Positions 15,089-23,335 of a stretch of 55,754 nucleotides of DNA are shown piece by piece. The notes under the pieces were generated by a model. The model saw only the letters and a program-made list of their open reading frames with translations. It had not been told where the DNA came from and made no database searches. The stretch lies in contig PXQH01000022.1 of NCBI GenBank assembly GCA_003022125.1, forward strand, positions 1-55,754, read 5' to 3'. Each line of letters opens with the position of its first letter. The stretch's first letter is position 1. The position numbers and the translations under genes were made by a program. Origin of the DNA: Cyanobacteria bacterium QS_8_64_29 (lineage in GTDB: Bacteria; Cyanobacteriota; Cyanobacteriia; Cyanobacteriales; Rubidibacteraceae).

Positions 15089-16351
15089 ATGGTGCTCGCG
15101 CTCGGCATTGACTTTGGGACCAGCGGCGCCCGCGTGATCGCGCTCGATGCTAGCGGATGCGTGCGAGCCGAGCGGCAGCGCTCGCTAGCCCAAGCGGATG
15201 CGCCCGCCGCGTGGCGGGCAACGCTGTTCGCGCTGGTGGGCGATCTGCCCGCGCCCGTCCGTGCCGAACTGGGCGCGATCGCCATCGATGGCACCTCCGG
15301 GACCGTCCTGCTGTGCGATGCCCGCGGCGAGCCACTCGCCGGGCCGCTACTGTACGACGACCGCCGAGCCGCACCGGCTGTTGAAGCAATCCAGGCCGCC
15401 GCTCCGCCCCAGCACGTGGCGGCGACCGCAACCTCGAGCTTGGCCAAGCTTTGCTGGTGGCAGCAGCAGGGCTGGGCCCGGCAGGCCACCTATCTGCTGC
15501 ACCAGGCCGATTGGCTGGCCGCCCTGCTGCACGGGCAGTGGGGCATCAGCGACTATCACAACGCGCTCAAGCTGGGTTACGACGTCGCGGCGCTGCGCTA
15601 TCCCGACTGGTTGGCCTCGCTATCGCCTTGGGAGCTGCTGCCGCAGGTGGTGGCACCGGGCACGCCGGTTGCGCCGCTGGATCCGGCAGTTGCTGATCGC
15701 CTGGGCTGCCCGCGGGCGTGCCAGGTTTGCGCGGGCACCACCGACAGCATTGCGGCCTTTTTGGCCAGCGGCGCTCGCTTGCCGGGGGAAGGCATTACCT
15801 CACTGGGCTCGACGCTAGCGCTGAAGCTGCTCAGCGAGCAACGCGTGGAGGACGCGCGCTACGGGATTTACAGCCACCGCCTGGGGGATCTGTGGCTGAC
15901 GGGCGGCGCCTCCAATGTGGGGGGAGCCGTGCTGCGGCACTACTTCAGCGATGCCGAGCTGGCCCAGTACTCGGCCCGCATCGATCCGGCACAGGAAAGC
16001 CCGCTGGATTACTATCCGCTGTTGAGCCCCGGCGAGCGCTTTCCCGTCAACGATCCGGACAAGGAACCCCAGCTCGAGCCGCAGCCGGCGGATCCGGTTG
16101 CATTTTTGCACGGGCTGCTGGAGAGCCTGGCGCGCATCGAGGCCAGCGGGTATCGCAAGTTGCAAGCGCTGGGGGCTTCGCCGCTGGCACGGGTCTACAC
16201 CGCCGGCGGTGGGGCTCAAAACCCCCAATGGCGTGCCATTCGCCAGCGCCAGCTCGGCGTTCCTGTGGCCCCATCCCAGCACGCCCAGGCAGCTTATGGG
16301 GCGGCTCGATTGGCCCAACAGGGGGCAGGCATCCCCCAGCCGGCTGACTAG
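15089..16351 (+). CDS. FGGY-family sugar kinase (ribulose/xylulose kinase-like)
   Basis: ATP-dependent carbohydrate kinase of 420 residues, cytoplasmic, with the actin/hexokinase fold. ATPase motif GIDFGTSGARVIALD at the N-terminus, GAIAIDGTSGTVLL, second-domain motif CAGTTDSIAAFLASGA, and the C-terminal adenosine-binding GGGAQNPQWRAIRQ. The length is short for xylulokinase and fits the cyanobacterial/plant subgroup characterised as D-ribulose kinase (SePSK1 type), which lacks parts of the substrate domain. I infer ribulose as the likeliest substrate. Start ATG 15089. Confidence 0.85.
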   Translation: MVLALGIDFGTSGARVIALDASGCVRAERQRSLAQADAPAAWRATLFALVGDLPAPVRAELGAIAIDGTSGTVLLCDARGEPLAGPLLYDDRRAAPAVEAIQAAAPPQHVAATATSSLAKLCWWQQQGWARQATYLLHQADWLAALLHGQWGISDYHNALKLGYDVAALRYPDWLASLSPWELLPQVVAPGTPVAPLDPAVADRLGCPRACQVCAGTTDSIAAFLASGARLPGEGITSLGSTLALKLLSEQRVEDARYGIYSHRLGDLWLTGGASNVGGAVLRHYFSDAELAQYSARIDPAQESPLDYYPLLSPGERFPVNDPDKEPQLEPQPADPVAFLHGLLESLARIEASGYRKLQALGASPLARVYTAGGGAQNPQWRAIRQRQLGVPVAPSQHAQAAYGAARLAQQGAGIPQPAD

Positions 16352-16361
16352 CGTGGATCGC

Positions 16362-17309
16362 TCAGGCTCCCTCGGGCAGCCAAGCGATCACGCGGACCGG
16401 TGCGCCACTGCCCGAAGCAATCTTCATGAGCAAGGCCGTGATGGCAAAGCCAGTTGCGGGCAGCCGCTCTAGCTGGGCGAGGTTCTCCAGTACGACGGTC
16501 CCATCCTCAAACAGATGCTGGTGGGCCATGAATTGGGTGGACTGGCCGTAATCGATGCTGGGGGTGTCATACCAATTTGAGCAGCAGATGCACGCTTACC
16601 AAACAGCATGACTCCCATATTGAGGGAGTTATGAAGGCCGCAATCTAGTGCACAAGCCACGAGAATTGGTATCAATGCCCACAGCGGTGATCGCGCGGTT
16701 CTCGCGCAGCCACCGAGCGGCATCCGGGTGCAAGCCGGGAAAGTGCAAATCGGACAGGGCCTGTTGGCCCCGCGCGTCAGTGCCCATGTAGGCCTCGCGA
16801 TCGGGGTAGTACCGGCCGTAGCCCGTGCGGATGGCGAGGATAGCCTGCTCGGGAATCCGACCGTGCTGCTCTTCCCAAGCGCGCAGGTCGCCGATAGTGA
16901 CTTGGTAATCGCGATTCGCCAGAGCCTGCTCGGAGACATCGACGACGGCGGCCGGTCCCCTTAGCTGCTCGAGCGGCACCGCATCGACGGCCGGTTGGCC
17001 TCGGGCCATGTGCTTGGGGGCATCCATGTGGGTCCCGCCGTGCTCGGCACCACAGAACCAGTAGGCAGCGTAGTAAAAGCCCCCTTCGGTCTCGCCCACA
17101 AAATCCGGTTTGAGCTCGAACTCCTGCGGTGCCGTGGGCCAATGCACCGTCTCTTGGTTGAACGGATGTGTCAGGTCGATGGGCGTTCGGCCCGTCCCCG
17201 CTGAGGTGGTTTCAGGTCCTGGCGGCGCCAATGGAAAAGCCTGGCCGATGGCCAACGCCGCCACAATGGCAACCGCGGTTAGGGCAACGTGAACCGTTCG
17301 GATTGGCAT
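16362..17309 (-). pseudogene. Cyclase-family hydrolase gene interrupted by a MITE
   Basis: Kynurenine-formamidase-like cyclase family, with an N-terminal signal/anchor segment (MPIRTVHVALTAVAIVAALA) and the metal-binding motif HGGTHMDAPKHM. The upstream part reads through AVGID and then enters a 102-bp inserted element, where it stops (NSRGLCTRLRPS). Beyond the insert the frame resumes as DTPSIDYGQSTQFMAHQHLF and runs to GAPVRVIAWLPEGA and the stop at 16362-16364. Removing the element and one copy of the 3-bp target repeat restores an intact gene of about 280 residues. So loss of function is recent. Start ATG 17309; an upstream ATG at 17321 is also possible. Confidence 0.88.
16570..16671. mobile_element. 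102-bp MITE, copy 1
   Basis: Short non-autonomous element with terminal inverted repeat TACCAATT...AATTGGTA, flanked on both sides by TCA (16567-16569 and 16672-16674), a 3-bp target duplication. An inner dyad ACTCCC...GGGAGT lies near the middle. It sits inside the cyclase gene. The reverse complement is 89/98 identical to the partial copy at the end of the window. The two end repeats are 8 bp perfect. No transposase gene for it is present in the window. Confidence 0.92.
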
Positions 17310-17477
17310 GGTGCTTGGCAAGGCATCATACTGCTGGAGCAGCTTCCCAGTTTAGAGACCGGGTGGGCCGGCGTGCCGCTCGAGGGGTCGAGGCGCCTTC
17401 AACTCGAATCGAGCGACCCCATTAACCGGAAGGCCCAACCGTAACCGCAGCCAACTCGTTGTCGCGAGTGCCCCGAA

Positions 17478-19337
17478 ATGGAGTCGTTCGTCGTTTCGAC
17501 GGTTGGGTTGATTCCGTTTTACGGCCTAATGGGCGCTGTCTTAGCCCTGCCCTGGGCGGCCGGTTGGGGGCCGTGGCGCGGCCAACGTCCGGCAGCTTAT
17601 CTCAATCTGCTGGCAACGGCGCTGGCTTTCGTCCACGGGGCGCTGGCCTTTACGGCCATCTGGGAACGCGCGCCGCAACAACTGACGTTCGACTGGCTCC
17701 AAATTGCGGATTGGGAGCTATCGCTGGCAATCCGAGCTTCGCCGGTCAGTTTGGGGGCCATCGAGCTAGTGAGCGGCATTACGCTCATCACCCTCGTTTA
17801 CGCGCTGGGCTATATGGACAAAGACCGCTCGCTGGCGCGCTTCTACGGGCTGATGGGCTTTTTTGAAGCGGCGCTATCAGGCATTGCGCTGAGCGATTCG
17901 CTGTTTTTGAGCTACGCCCTGCTGGAGATGCTCACCCTATCGACGTACTTGCTGGTGGGCTTTTGGTACGCGCAACCGCTGGTGGTAACGGCGGCGCGGG
18001 ATGCGTTCTTGACCAAGCGCGTCGGCGATATTGTTTTTCTCATGGGCGTCATTGCCCTCTCCAGCTACGGCGTGGGACTGACGTTTCCCCAAATTGCAGC
18101 TTGGGCCGAAACCGCACCGCTCGATGGCAGCGCGAGCGCGCTGTTGGGGCTGACTCTGATTGCCGGACCGGTGGGCAAGTGCGCGCAATTTCCGCTCAAT
18201 CTCTGGCTGGATGAGGCCATGGAAGCGCCCAACCCGGCCTCGATCCTGCGCAACGCCATTGTGGTGGCGGCTGGGGCCTACGTTTTGATCCGGCTGCAAC
18301 CGGTGCTGACCCTATCGCCCATTACCTCCGCTGCGCTGGTGGCTATCGGGTCGGTAACGGCGATTGGGGCCTCGCTCATTGCCACCGCCAAAATCGATAT
18401 CAAGCGCACGCTCGCGCACTCCACCAGCGCCTATCTGGGATTGGTGTTTGTCGCGGTGGGCTTGGAGTGGGCCGACATTGCCCTGCTGCTGCTGTTCATC
18501 CATGCCATCGCCAAGACCCTGCTGTTTATGAGCGCCGGTTCGGTCAGTTGGATTGCCAACGACCAAGACATCACCCAAATGGGCGGTTTGGCAGCCCGCA
18601 TGCCGGCGACCAGTACCGCTTTTGCCGTTGGCGCTTCGGGATTGGTGGTGCTGCTGCCGCTGGGCAATTTTTGGGTCGTCGGCCAGTGGGTCGATACGTT
18701 TCCGGCCCCGCCTGGCTGGCTGTTGGCCGTGTTGGTGGCGGTCAATGCCCTCAATGCCCTCAATTTGACCCGCGTCTTTCGCCTAGTGTTTCTGGGGGCG
18801 CCCCAGCCCAAAACGCGCCGGGCTCCCGAGGTTCCCTGGCCCATGGCGCTGTCCATGGTGGCGCTGGCCGTCGTCGCCTTGCTGGCCCCCTTGGTGCCGC
18901 AGCGGTGGCAGCTTTGGTTCCAATCCACGGGGTCTTTGGCAACAGCAGGCGAGGTCCTCGCCGAGCCCGAAATCGCGCTGCTGGTGCTATCAGGGGCGGT
19001 TGGGCTCGCGCTGGGCTGGCGGCAGCCGCTGTCTCGGGCGCGATCGCCATCCGTTCGGGCCCATGCGCGCTGGATCCAGCAGAGCCTGGCACGCAACCTC
19101 TACCTCGATCGCCTCTATCGCCTCACGGTCGTGGCGTCGATCGCCCGCCTGTCCCAGTGGGGGCGTTGCCTGGATCGCCACGTTGTCGATGGGGCCATCA
19201 ACTGGATCGGCCTAGGGGCCCTCGCCGGCAGTCAAGGGCTCCGATACGGCGTATCGGGGCAGTCGCAGTTTTACGTGCTGACGGTCGCGCTGGGGAGCGC
19301 GCTACTGGTTGGCCTAATAATCAGTTGGCCTTTCTAG
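17478..19337 (+). CDS. ndhF4: NDH-1 subunit NdhF, CO2-uptake type
   Basis: Antiporter-like membrane subunit of about 619 residues and 14-16 hydrophobic segments in the NDH-1MS-type complex of the thylakoid membrane, which drives CO2 hydration with plastoquinone reduction. Conserved proton-channel features: the Glu/Lys-containing FAEALLEMLTLSTYLL region, DAFLTKRVGDIVFLMGVIAL, GKCAQFPLNLWLDEAMEAPNPASILRNAIVVAAGAYVL, DIKRTLAHSTSAYLGLVFVA. It heads the ndhF-ndhD-cup operon. The absence of a cupS gene after the operon favours the constitutive NdhF4 type over the inducible NdhF3, an inference. Start ATG 17478. Confidence 0.85.
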   Translation: MESFVVSTVGLIPFYGLMGAVLALPWAAGWGPWRGQRPAAYLNLLATALAFVHGALAFTAIWERAPQQLTFDWLQIADWELSLAIRASPVSLGAIELVSGITLITLVYALGYMDKDRSLARFYGLMGFFEAALSGIALSDSLFLSYALLEMLTLSTYLLVGFWYAQPLVVTAARDAFLTKRVGDIVFLMGVIALSSYGVGLTFPQIAAWAETAPLDGSASALLGLTLIAGPVGKCAQFPLNLWLDEAMEAPNPASILRNAIVVAAGAYVLIRLQPVLTLSPITSAALVAIGSVTAIGASLIATAKIDIKRTLAHSTSAYLGLVFVAVGLEWADIALLLLFIHAIAKTLLFMSAGSVSWIANDQDITQMGGLAARMPATSTAFAVGASGLVVLLPLGNFWVVGQWVDTFPAPPGWLLAVLVAVNALNALNLTRVFRLVFLGAPQPKTRRAPEVPWPMALSMVALAVVALLAPLVPQRWQLWFQSTGSLATAGEVLAEPEIALLVLSGAVGLALGWRQPLSRARSPSVRAHARWIQQSLARNLYLDRLYRLTVVASIARLSQWGRCLDRHVVDGAINWIGLGALAGSQGLRYGVSGQSQFYVLTVALGSALLVGLIISWPF

Positions 19338-19384
19338 CGGCTTAAGCTCGAGGTGGGAAAGCGAGCGAGGTCGTCGAGTTGGGG

Positions 19385-20854
19385 ATGCTCAGCGCTTTGA
19401 TTTGGGGACCGGCTGTTGGGGCCTTGCTGGTTGGGGCTTGGCCGCAAACCGCCTCGGCCGAGCGCTGGCGATCGCTGGCCCTGGCGATTGCGGTGGCGGT
19501 TTTGCTGGGGGCGCTCGCTTTGGCAACCCAGTTCGATCCCAGTCAAGCCACCCTGGCCTTCCCCGAGCGCGTTGCTTGGATCGAGCCCATTGGCGTGAGC
19601 TATGCGCTGGGCCTGGACGGCCTCTCGCTGCCGCTAGTGCTGCTCAACGGGTTGCTGACGGCCGTAGCGATTGGCAGCAGCGATCGGCATGTGGCGCGAC
19701 CGCAGCTCTACTATGCGCTCATTTTGGTCCTCAACGCCAGCGTAACGGGGGCCTTCTTGGCCCGGGACGTGCTGCTATTTTTGTTGTTTTATGAGATCGA
19801 GCTCATCCCGCTGTACTTGCTGATCGCCATTTGGGGCGGCGAGCGGCGCGGCTATGCCGCAACCAAGTTTTTGCTGTACACGGCCCTCTCGGGGGCATGC
19901 CTGCTGGCGGCGGCTTTGGGCACCGTTTGGGCCAGCGGGGCTGCAAGCTTTAGCTACGAGCGGCTGGCGGCGCTGGTGCCCGCGCTCCCGGTGGATGTCC
20001 AGGTGCCGTTGCTGGGTGGGTTTCTGCTGGGGTTTGCCATCAAAACGCCGTTTTTGCCGTTCCACACCTGGCTGCCCGATGCCCACGTCGAGGCATCAAC
20101 CCCCATCTCCATCCTGCTGGCCGGCATTCTGCTCAAGCTGGGCACTTACGGCCTGTTGCGCTTTGGCGTGGGCCTGTTTCCGGAGGCATGGCAGCTGCTG
20201 GCGCCCGGACTGGCGGTTTGGGCGGCCGTCAGTGCCCTGTACGGGGCGCTGGCCGCAATCGCCCAAACCGATATGAAGCAAGTCGTGGCGTACGCCTCAA
20301 TCGCTCACATGGGCTACATCCTGCTGGCAGCCGCGGCCGCTACCCCCATCAGCTTGGTTGCTGCGATCGTGCAAACGGTCAGCCACGGGCTGATCTCGGG
20401 GCTGCTGTTTCTGCTGGTCGGGACCATCGGCGAGGCGGTGGGAACGCGCCAGATCGGCGAGCTGCGGGGCCTGCTAAACCCTCAACGCGGCATGCCCCTG
20501 GTGGGGAGCTTGACCGTTCTGGGGGCAATGGCCAGCGCCGGTATTCCCGGCATGGTGGGTTTTGTCAGCGAATTCACCATCTTTCGGGGCAGCTTTGCCA
20601 GCTTCCCCGTGCCAACGCTGCTGTGCATGGTCAGCACCGGGCTAACGGCGGTTTACTTTCTGCTGCTGGTCAACCGCGTTTTCTTCGGTCGGCTGCCGCT
20701 TGACTGGGACCGGCAGCCCTCGGCCTCGCCCTCGCAAGCCCTACCGGCTTTGGTCATGGCTGCCGTGATCGTCACGCTGGGGGTACAACCCCAGCTCTTG
20801 GTGCAGCAGATCGCGTTCCCGATCGCGCCTAGCGCAGTTGCCAGTTATTTCTAG
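19385..20854 (+). CDS. ndhD4: NDH-1 subunit NdhD, CO2-uptake type
   Basis: Proton-pumping NuoM-like subunit of 489 residues, multi-pass thylakoid membrane. Motifs: GLDGLSLPLVLLNGLL, DVLLFLLFYEIELIPLYLLIAIWGG with the conserved Glu, AIKTPFLPFHTWLPDAHVEASTPISILLAGILLKLGTYGLLRF, and TDMKQVVAYASIAHMGYIL with the conserved Lys/His. Pairs with NdhF in the distal membrane arm that carries the CO2-hydration module. A 47-base gap follows ndhF. Start ATG 19385 (TTG 19379 also in frame). The stop overlaps the alternative GTG start of the next gene. Confidence 0.88.
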   Translation: MLSALIWGPAVGALLVGAWPQTASAERWRSLALAIAVAVLLGALALATQFDPSQATLAFPERVAWIEPIGVSYALGLDGLSLPLVLLNGLLTAVAIGSSDRHVARPQLYYALILVLNASVTGAFLARDVLLFLLFYEIELIPLYLLIAIWGGERRGYAATKFLLYTALSGACLLAAALGTVWASGAASFSYERLAALVPALPVDVQVPLLGGFLLGFAIKTPFLPFHTWLPDAHVEASTPISILLAGILLKLGTYGLLRFGVGLFPEAWQLLAPGLAVWAAVSALYGALAAIAQTDMKQVVAYASIAHMGYILLAAAAATPISLVAAIVQTVSHGLISGLLFLLVGTIGEAVGTRQIGELRGLLNPQRGMPLVGSLTVLGAMASAGIPGMVGFVSEFTIFRGSFASFPVPTLLCMVSTGLTAVYFLLLVNRVFFGRLPLDWDRQPSASPSQALPALVMAAVIVTLGVQPQLLVQQIAFPIAPSAVASYF

Positions 20855-20865
20855 TGCCCTCGGCG

Positions 20866-22017
20866 ATGCGTACCGACCCTGCCCTAAGCCCATCATCGCT
20901 GCAAGCTGAGGCGATCGCGCGCCTGGAACGGGGCGAGGCGCTGCTGCCCGAGTCGCAGGCCAACCTAATTGAGGTGAGCGGCATCCTCAAAAGCTACGGC
21001 CTCATTCTGGATGCCTACTACCGCGTACTGGCCGATATGGCCGAGCGGCAGTTTCTGGTCTTTTTGACCTTTTTTAAATATTTCCAGGGCGAGGTGACGC
21101 CGCGCAAGCTGCTGCGCCACTGGCGGCACGACCGCCTCAATTACGAATACGCCGAATACATCATGCGGGCCATGCTCTGGCACGGCGGCGGCGGTTTGGA
21201 TGCCTACCTCGACTCGGCTGAGTTCCGCGAGCGTGCCGAGGGGGCCATTCGGGATAAATTCCGCGGCAACGGCCTCATGCTGGCCATCCACCGCCTCTAC
21301 CGCGAGTTCCTGCCCGAGCAAGTGCGACAGCTGGCCTACTGCAGCGTGCTGGCCCAGTTCTGGCAGGTAATGAGCGAGCTGTTTTTGAGCCTGGGACAGC
21401 GCTACGATAGCGGCGAGATCGCCTCCCTAGCGGCAGGGGTGCAGCACATTCAGGCCGGCCTGCTCCGAGCCGCCAACCGGCCCATCACCTATACGGTTGC
21501 CTTGCGCGGTCAGACCTACGAAATCGTACCGCCATCGGCCGGGTTGACCTTTCTGGCCGATGCGGCCGTTCCCTACGTCGAGGCCATCCTGCTGCGGGGC
21601 ACGCCCTTTTTAGGAACAGTTTCCTACAACGCCCAAGCCGGCCAAATCCCGAAGCGGCAATCGGACTTTCGCTATGGCCCCCTATACGCCGACCCGCTCA
21701 CCACCGGTAGTGCCGGCGTTCCGCCCAGCCTGCTCGCCCAAGATCTGTGGCGCTACCTGCCCGCCGCGCTGCAGGCGCTCTACGGCCAGCGATCGCCCGA
21801 TGGCAGGGACTGGTTGGTGCGAATCGGTCAGGGCTTCCAGAAAGCCATGGTGTGCGTGACGGCGGCTGCCATTCGCGGTCTGGCGCCCCATCCGCTCGAG
21901 ACGGCCGACCCCCAACAGCAGCAAGCCAATCGCGCCCATCTGGCTCAATGGGTCGAGCGCTTCCCGCCCGGCTTGCTGGCGCCGTTAGCCGCGAGCGCGC
22001 CTGACAGTACGGATTGA
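20866..22017 (+). CDS. cupB: CO2 hydration protein (CupB/ChpX type)
   Basis: Peripheral subunit of about 383 residues that docks on NdhF/NdhD and converts CO2 to bicarbonate at a Zn site, with no similarity to classical carbonic anhydrases. Conserved stretches: NLIEVSGILKSYGLILDAYY, FLTFFKYFQGEVTPRKLLRHWRHDRLNYEYAEYI (His/Arg-rich, candidate metal-site region), AMLWHGGGGLDAYL, and QVLPPSAGL-like ITYTVALRGQTYEIVPPSAGLTFLADAAVPYVEAILLRG-type core. The length, shorter than CupA, and the lack of a following cupS point to CupB/ChpX. GTG 20854 is an alternative start overlapping the ndhD stop. Confidence 0.83.
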   Translation: MRTDPALSPSSLQAEAIARLERGEALLPESQANLIEVSGILKSYGLILDAYYRVLADMAERQFLVFLTFFKYFQGEVTPRKLLRHWRHDRLNYEYAEYIMRAMLWHGGGGLDAYLDSAEFRERAEGAIRDKFRGNGLMLAIHRLYREFLPEQVRQLAYCSVLAQFWQVMSELFLSLGQRYDSGEIASLAAGVQHIQAGLLRAANRPITYTVALRGQTYEIVPPSAGLTFLADAAVPYVEAILLRGTPFLGTVSYNAQAGQIPKRQSDFRYGPLYADPLTTGSAGVPPSLLAQDLWRYLPAALQALYGQRSPDGRDWLVRIGQGFQKAMVCVTAAAIRGLAPHPLETADPQQQQANRAHLAQWVERFPPGLLAPLAASAPDSTD

Positions 22018-22317
22018 GTGCAGGCGAGTCCTTACGACGACAAGCGCCCGTGCATGGCGTCGCTATTGGGAGCGTCCTGCACGCTCGAGCGAGGGCAACT
22101 TTCGCCGCAACTGGAATCGAGCGCTCCTGCCATCGCCGGCCATTTTGGTATCCGAGATAACGCTTTAAAAAAGCGTTTATGCAATATAAGAAAAAACAAT
22201 TTTTCATCCGCTTCGTTAGCTTTTAGGATTATTGATAAAGCAGCAGTCGTGCTGCTACTGCAGTACCCAAGACTGTTATTAGCTAATTAGCGAAAGCAGC
22301 CAATCGGAGTAGCGGTC
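22018..22317. other. AT-rich intergenic stretch with two hairpins
   Basis: About 300 bases without a supported gene and noticeably AT-richer than the flanks between 22150 and 22290. Two perfect hairpins are visible: AACGCTTT-AAA-AAAGCGTT at 22159-22177 (candidate terminator of the cup operon, though not followed by a clean T-run) and AGCAGCA-GTCG-TGCTGCT at 22239-22256. A plus-strand open frame here looks non-coding. Confidence 0.5.
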
Positions 22318-22977
22318 ATGTCTGTCGAGGCGCAGGCCATTGTTTTCGATCTTGATGGGGTTCTAGTCGATTCGGGCGGCGTTATTGAGCGGCGTTGGAC
22401 GCAATGGGCCAAGCGCCATCAGCTCGATCCAGAGTTCGTCCTCCAAAACGTTCACGGAAAACGCTTTACGGATGGAATTGCAACGGTTGCCCCTTGGCTC
22501 GACGCCAAGGCCGAAGCCGAGCGCCTGGCACAGGAAGAAGCGCAAGACCAGGATGCCTTTCGCCCCTGCGAGGGAGCCATCGCGTTATTGAACTCTCTTC
22601 CTAATGAGGTTTGGGCAGTTGCGACAAGCTCGGCAAGGCGAACGGCCCAACTACGACTGAGCAGAGCAGGGCTTCCGACGCCGCCAGTACTAACGGCAGC
22701 AGATGATGTTAATTACGGCAAGCCAGCACCCGATCTTTATCTGATGTCAGCTAAATGCCTCGACCAGAGACCGGATCGATGCATCGCGTTTGAGGACACG
22801 CCTGCTGGCGTGGAAGCTGCGCAGCGCGCGGGCATGCAAACGATCGCGGTAACGACTACTCATGCGCGGGAGCAGCTCAGTCACGCAACTGCTGTTGTTC
22901 CCTCGCTTGCCAACCTTCAGTTAGAGAACGATTGCTTTGGTTTAAGCCTCAACATTTTGTCGGCTCAAGGCGTCTAA
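22318..22977 (+). CDS. HAD-superfamily sugar-phosphate phosphatase
   Basis: Haloacid-dehalogenase-like phosphatase of 219 residues, phosphoglycolate/beta-phosphoglucomutase subfamily. Motif I FDLDGVLVDSGG (nucleophile Asp at position 11, acid/base Asp 13), motif II VATSSARRTAQ, motif III Lys in NYGKPAPDLYL, motif IV CIAFEDTPAGVEAA. The cap domain sits between motif I and II. Substrates could be phosphoglycolate, 2-deoxyglucose-6-phosphate, or similar. Start ATG 22318. GC is lower than that of its neighbours, as in the preceding gap. A hairpin ACCCCG-GAT-CGGGGT near 23040-23054 may be its terminator. Confidence 0.88.
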   Translation: MSVEAQAIVFDLDGVLVDSGGVIERRWTQWAKRHQLDPEFVLQNVHGKRFTDGIATVAPWLDAKAEAERLAQEEAQDQDAFRPCEGAIALLNSLPNEVWAVATSSARRTAQLRLSRAGLPTPPVLTAADDVNYGKPAPDLYLMSAKCLDQRPDRCIAFEDTPAGVEAAQRAGMQTIAVTTTHAREQLSHATAVVPSLANLQLENDCFGLSLNILSAQGV

Positions 22978-23335
22978 TCAGCATCGCACGTCAGCCTAAT
23001 TCAAAAACTTGCGGCAAAAGGGTAGCGAACGAGATCTCGACCCCGGATCGGGGTTGATGGCGGCTTAAAAGCATCCAACCTCGATGCAGGCGCCAGCGCG
23101 CTTTGGCAGGGTCCGCCCAGGCTCGATCCGGTCCCATCGCGCAAAAGTGCGATATCGTTACTGCCGTTGCGACTCGGCCTGCTGGGAGCGTGTGATATGC
23201 CGTCCCAGCTCAAGTTGGGGGCAATGGTTTCCCGAGCGCTGGCCTAACACAGAGAGTGCCCAGGAGGCCGCTCGAGCGGCAGTGCAGGCGATATGGAGCG
23301 CAACAAGGACGGTGCGGGCATTGGGCTCAGTCGGG
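22978..23335. other. Intergenic stretch, no supported gene
   Basis: About 350 bases. A GC-rich hairpin (ACCCCG-GAT-CGGGGT) lies near 23040-23054. A long upstream in-frame extension of the following ArnT-like gene reaches 23084, but it does not resemble the family and has Cys/Arg-rich low-quality sequence, so I treat it as non-coding. Confidence 0.4.

Noticed and set aside
18431-19096. Minus-strand open frame of 221 codons over ndhF
   Set aside because: Shadow of ndhF, composition typical of antisense GC-rich frames.
20866-22290. cupS-like gene after the CO2 hydration gene
   Set aside because: The open frame at 22018-22290 has no CupS resemblance and lies in AT-rich noncoding sequence, so the operon lacks cupS.
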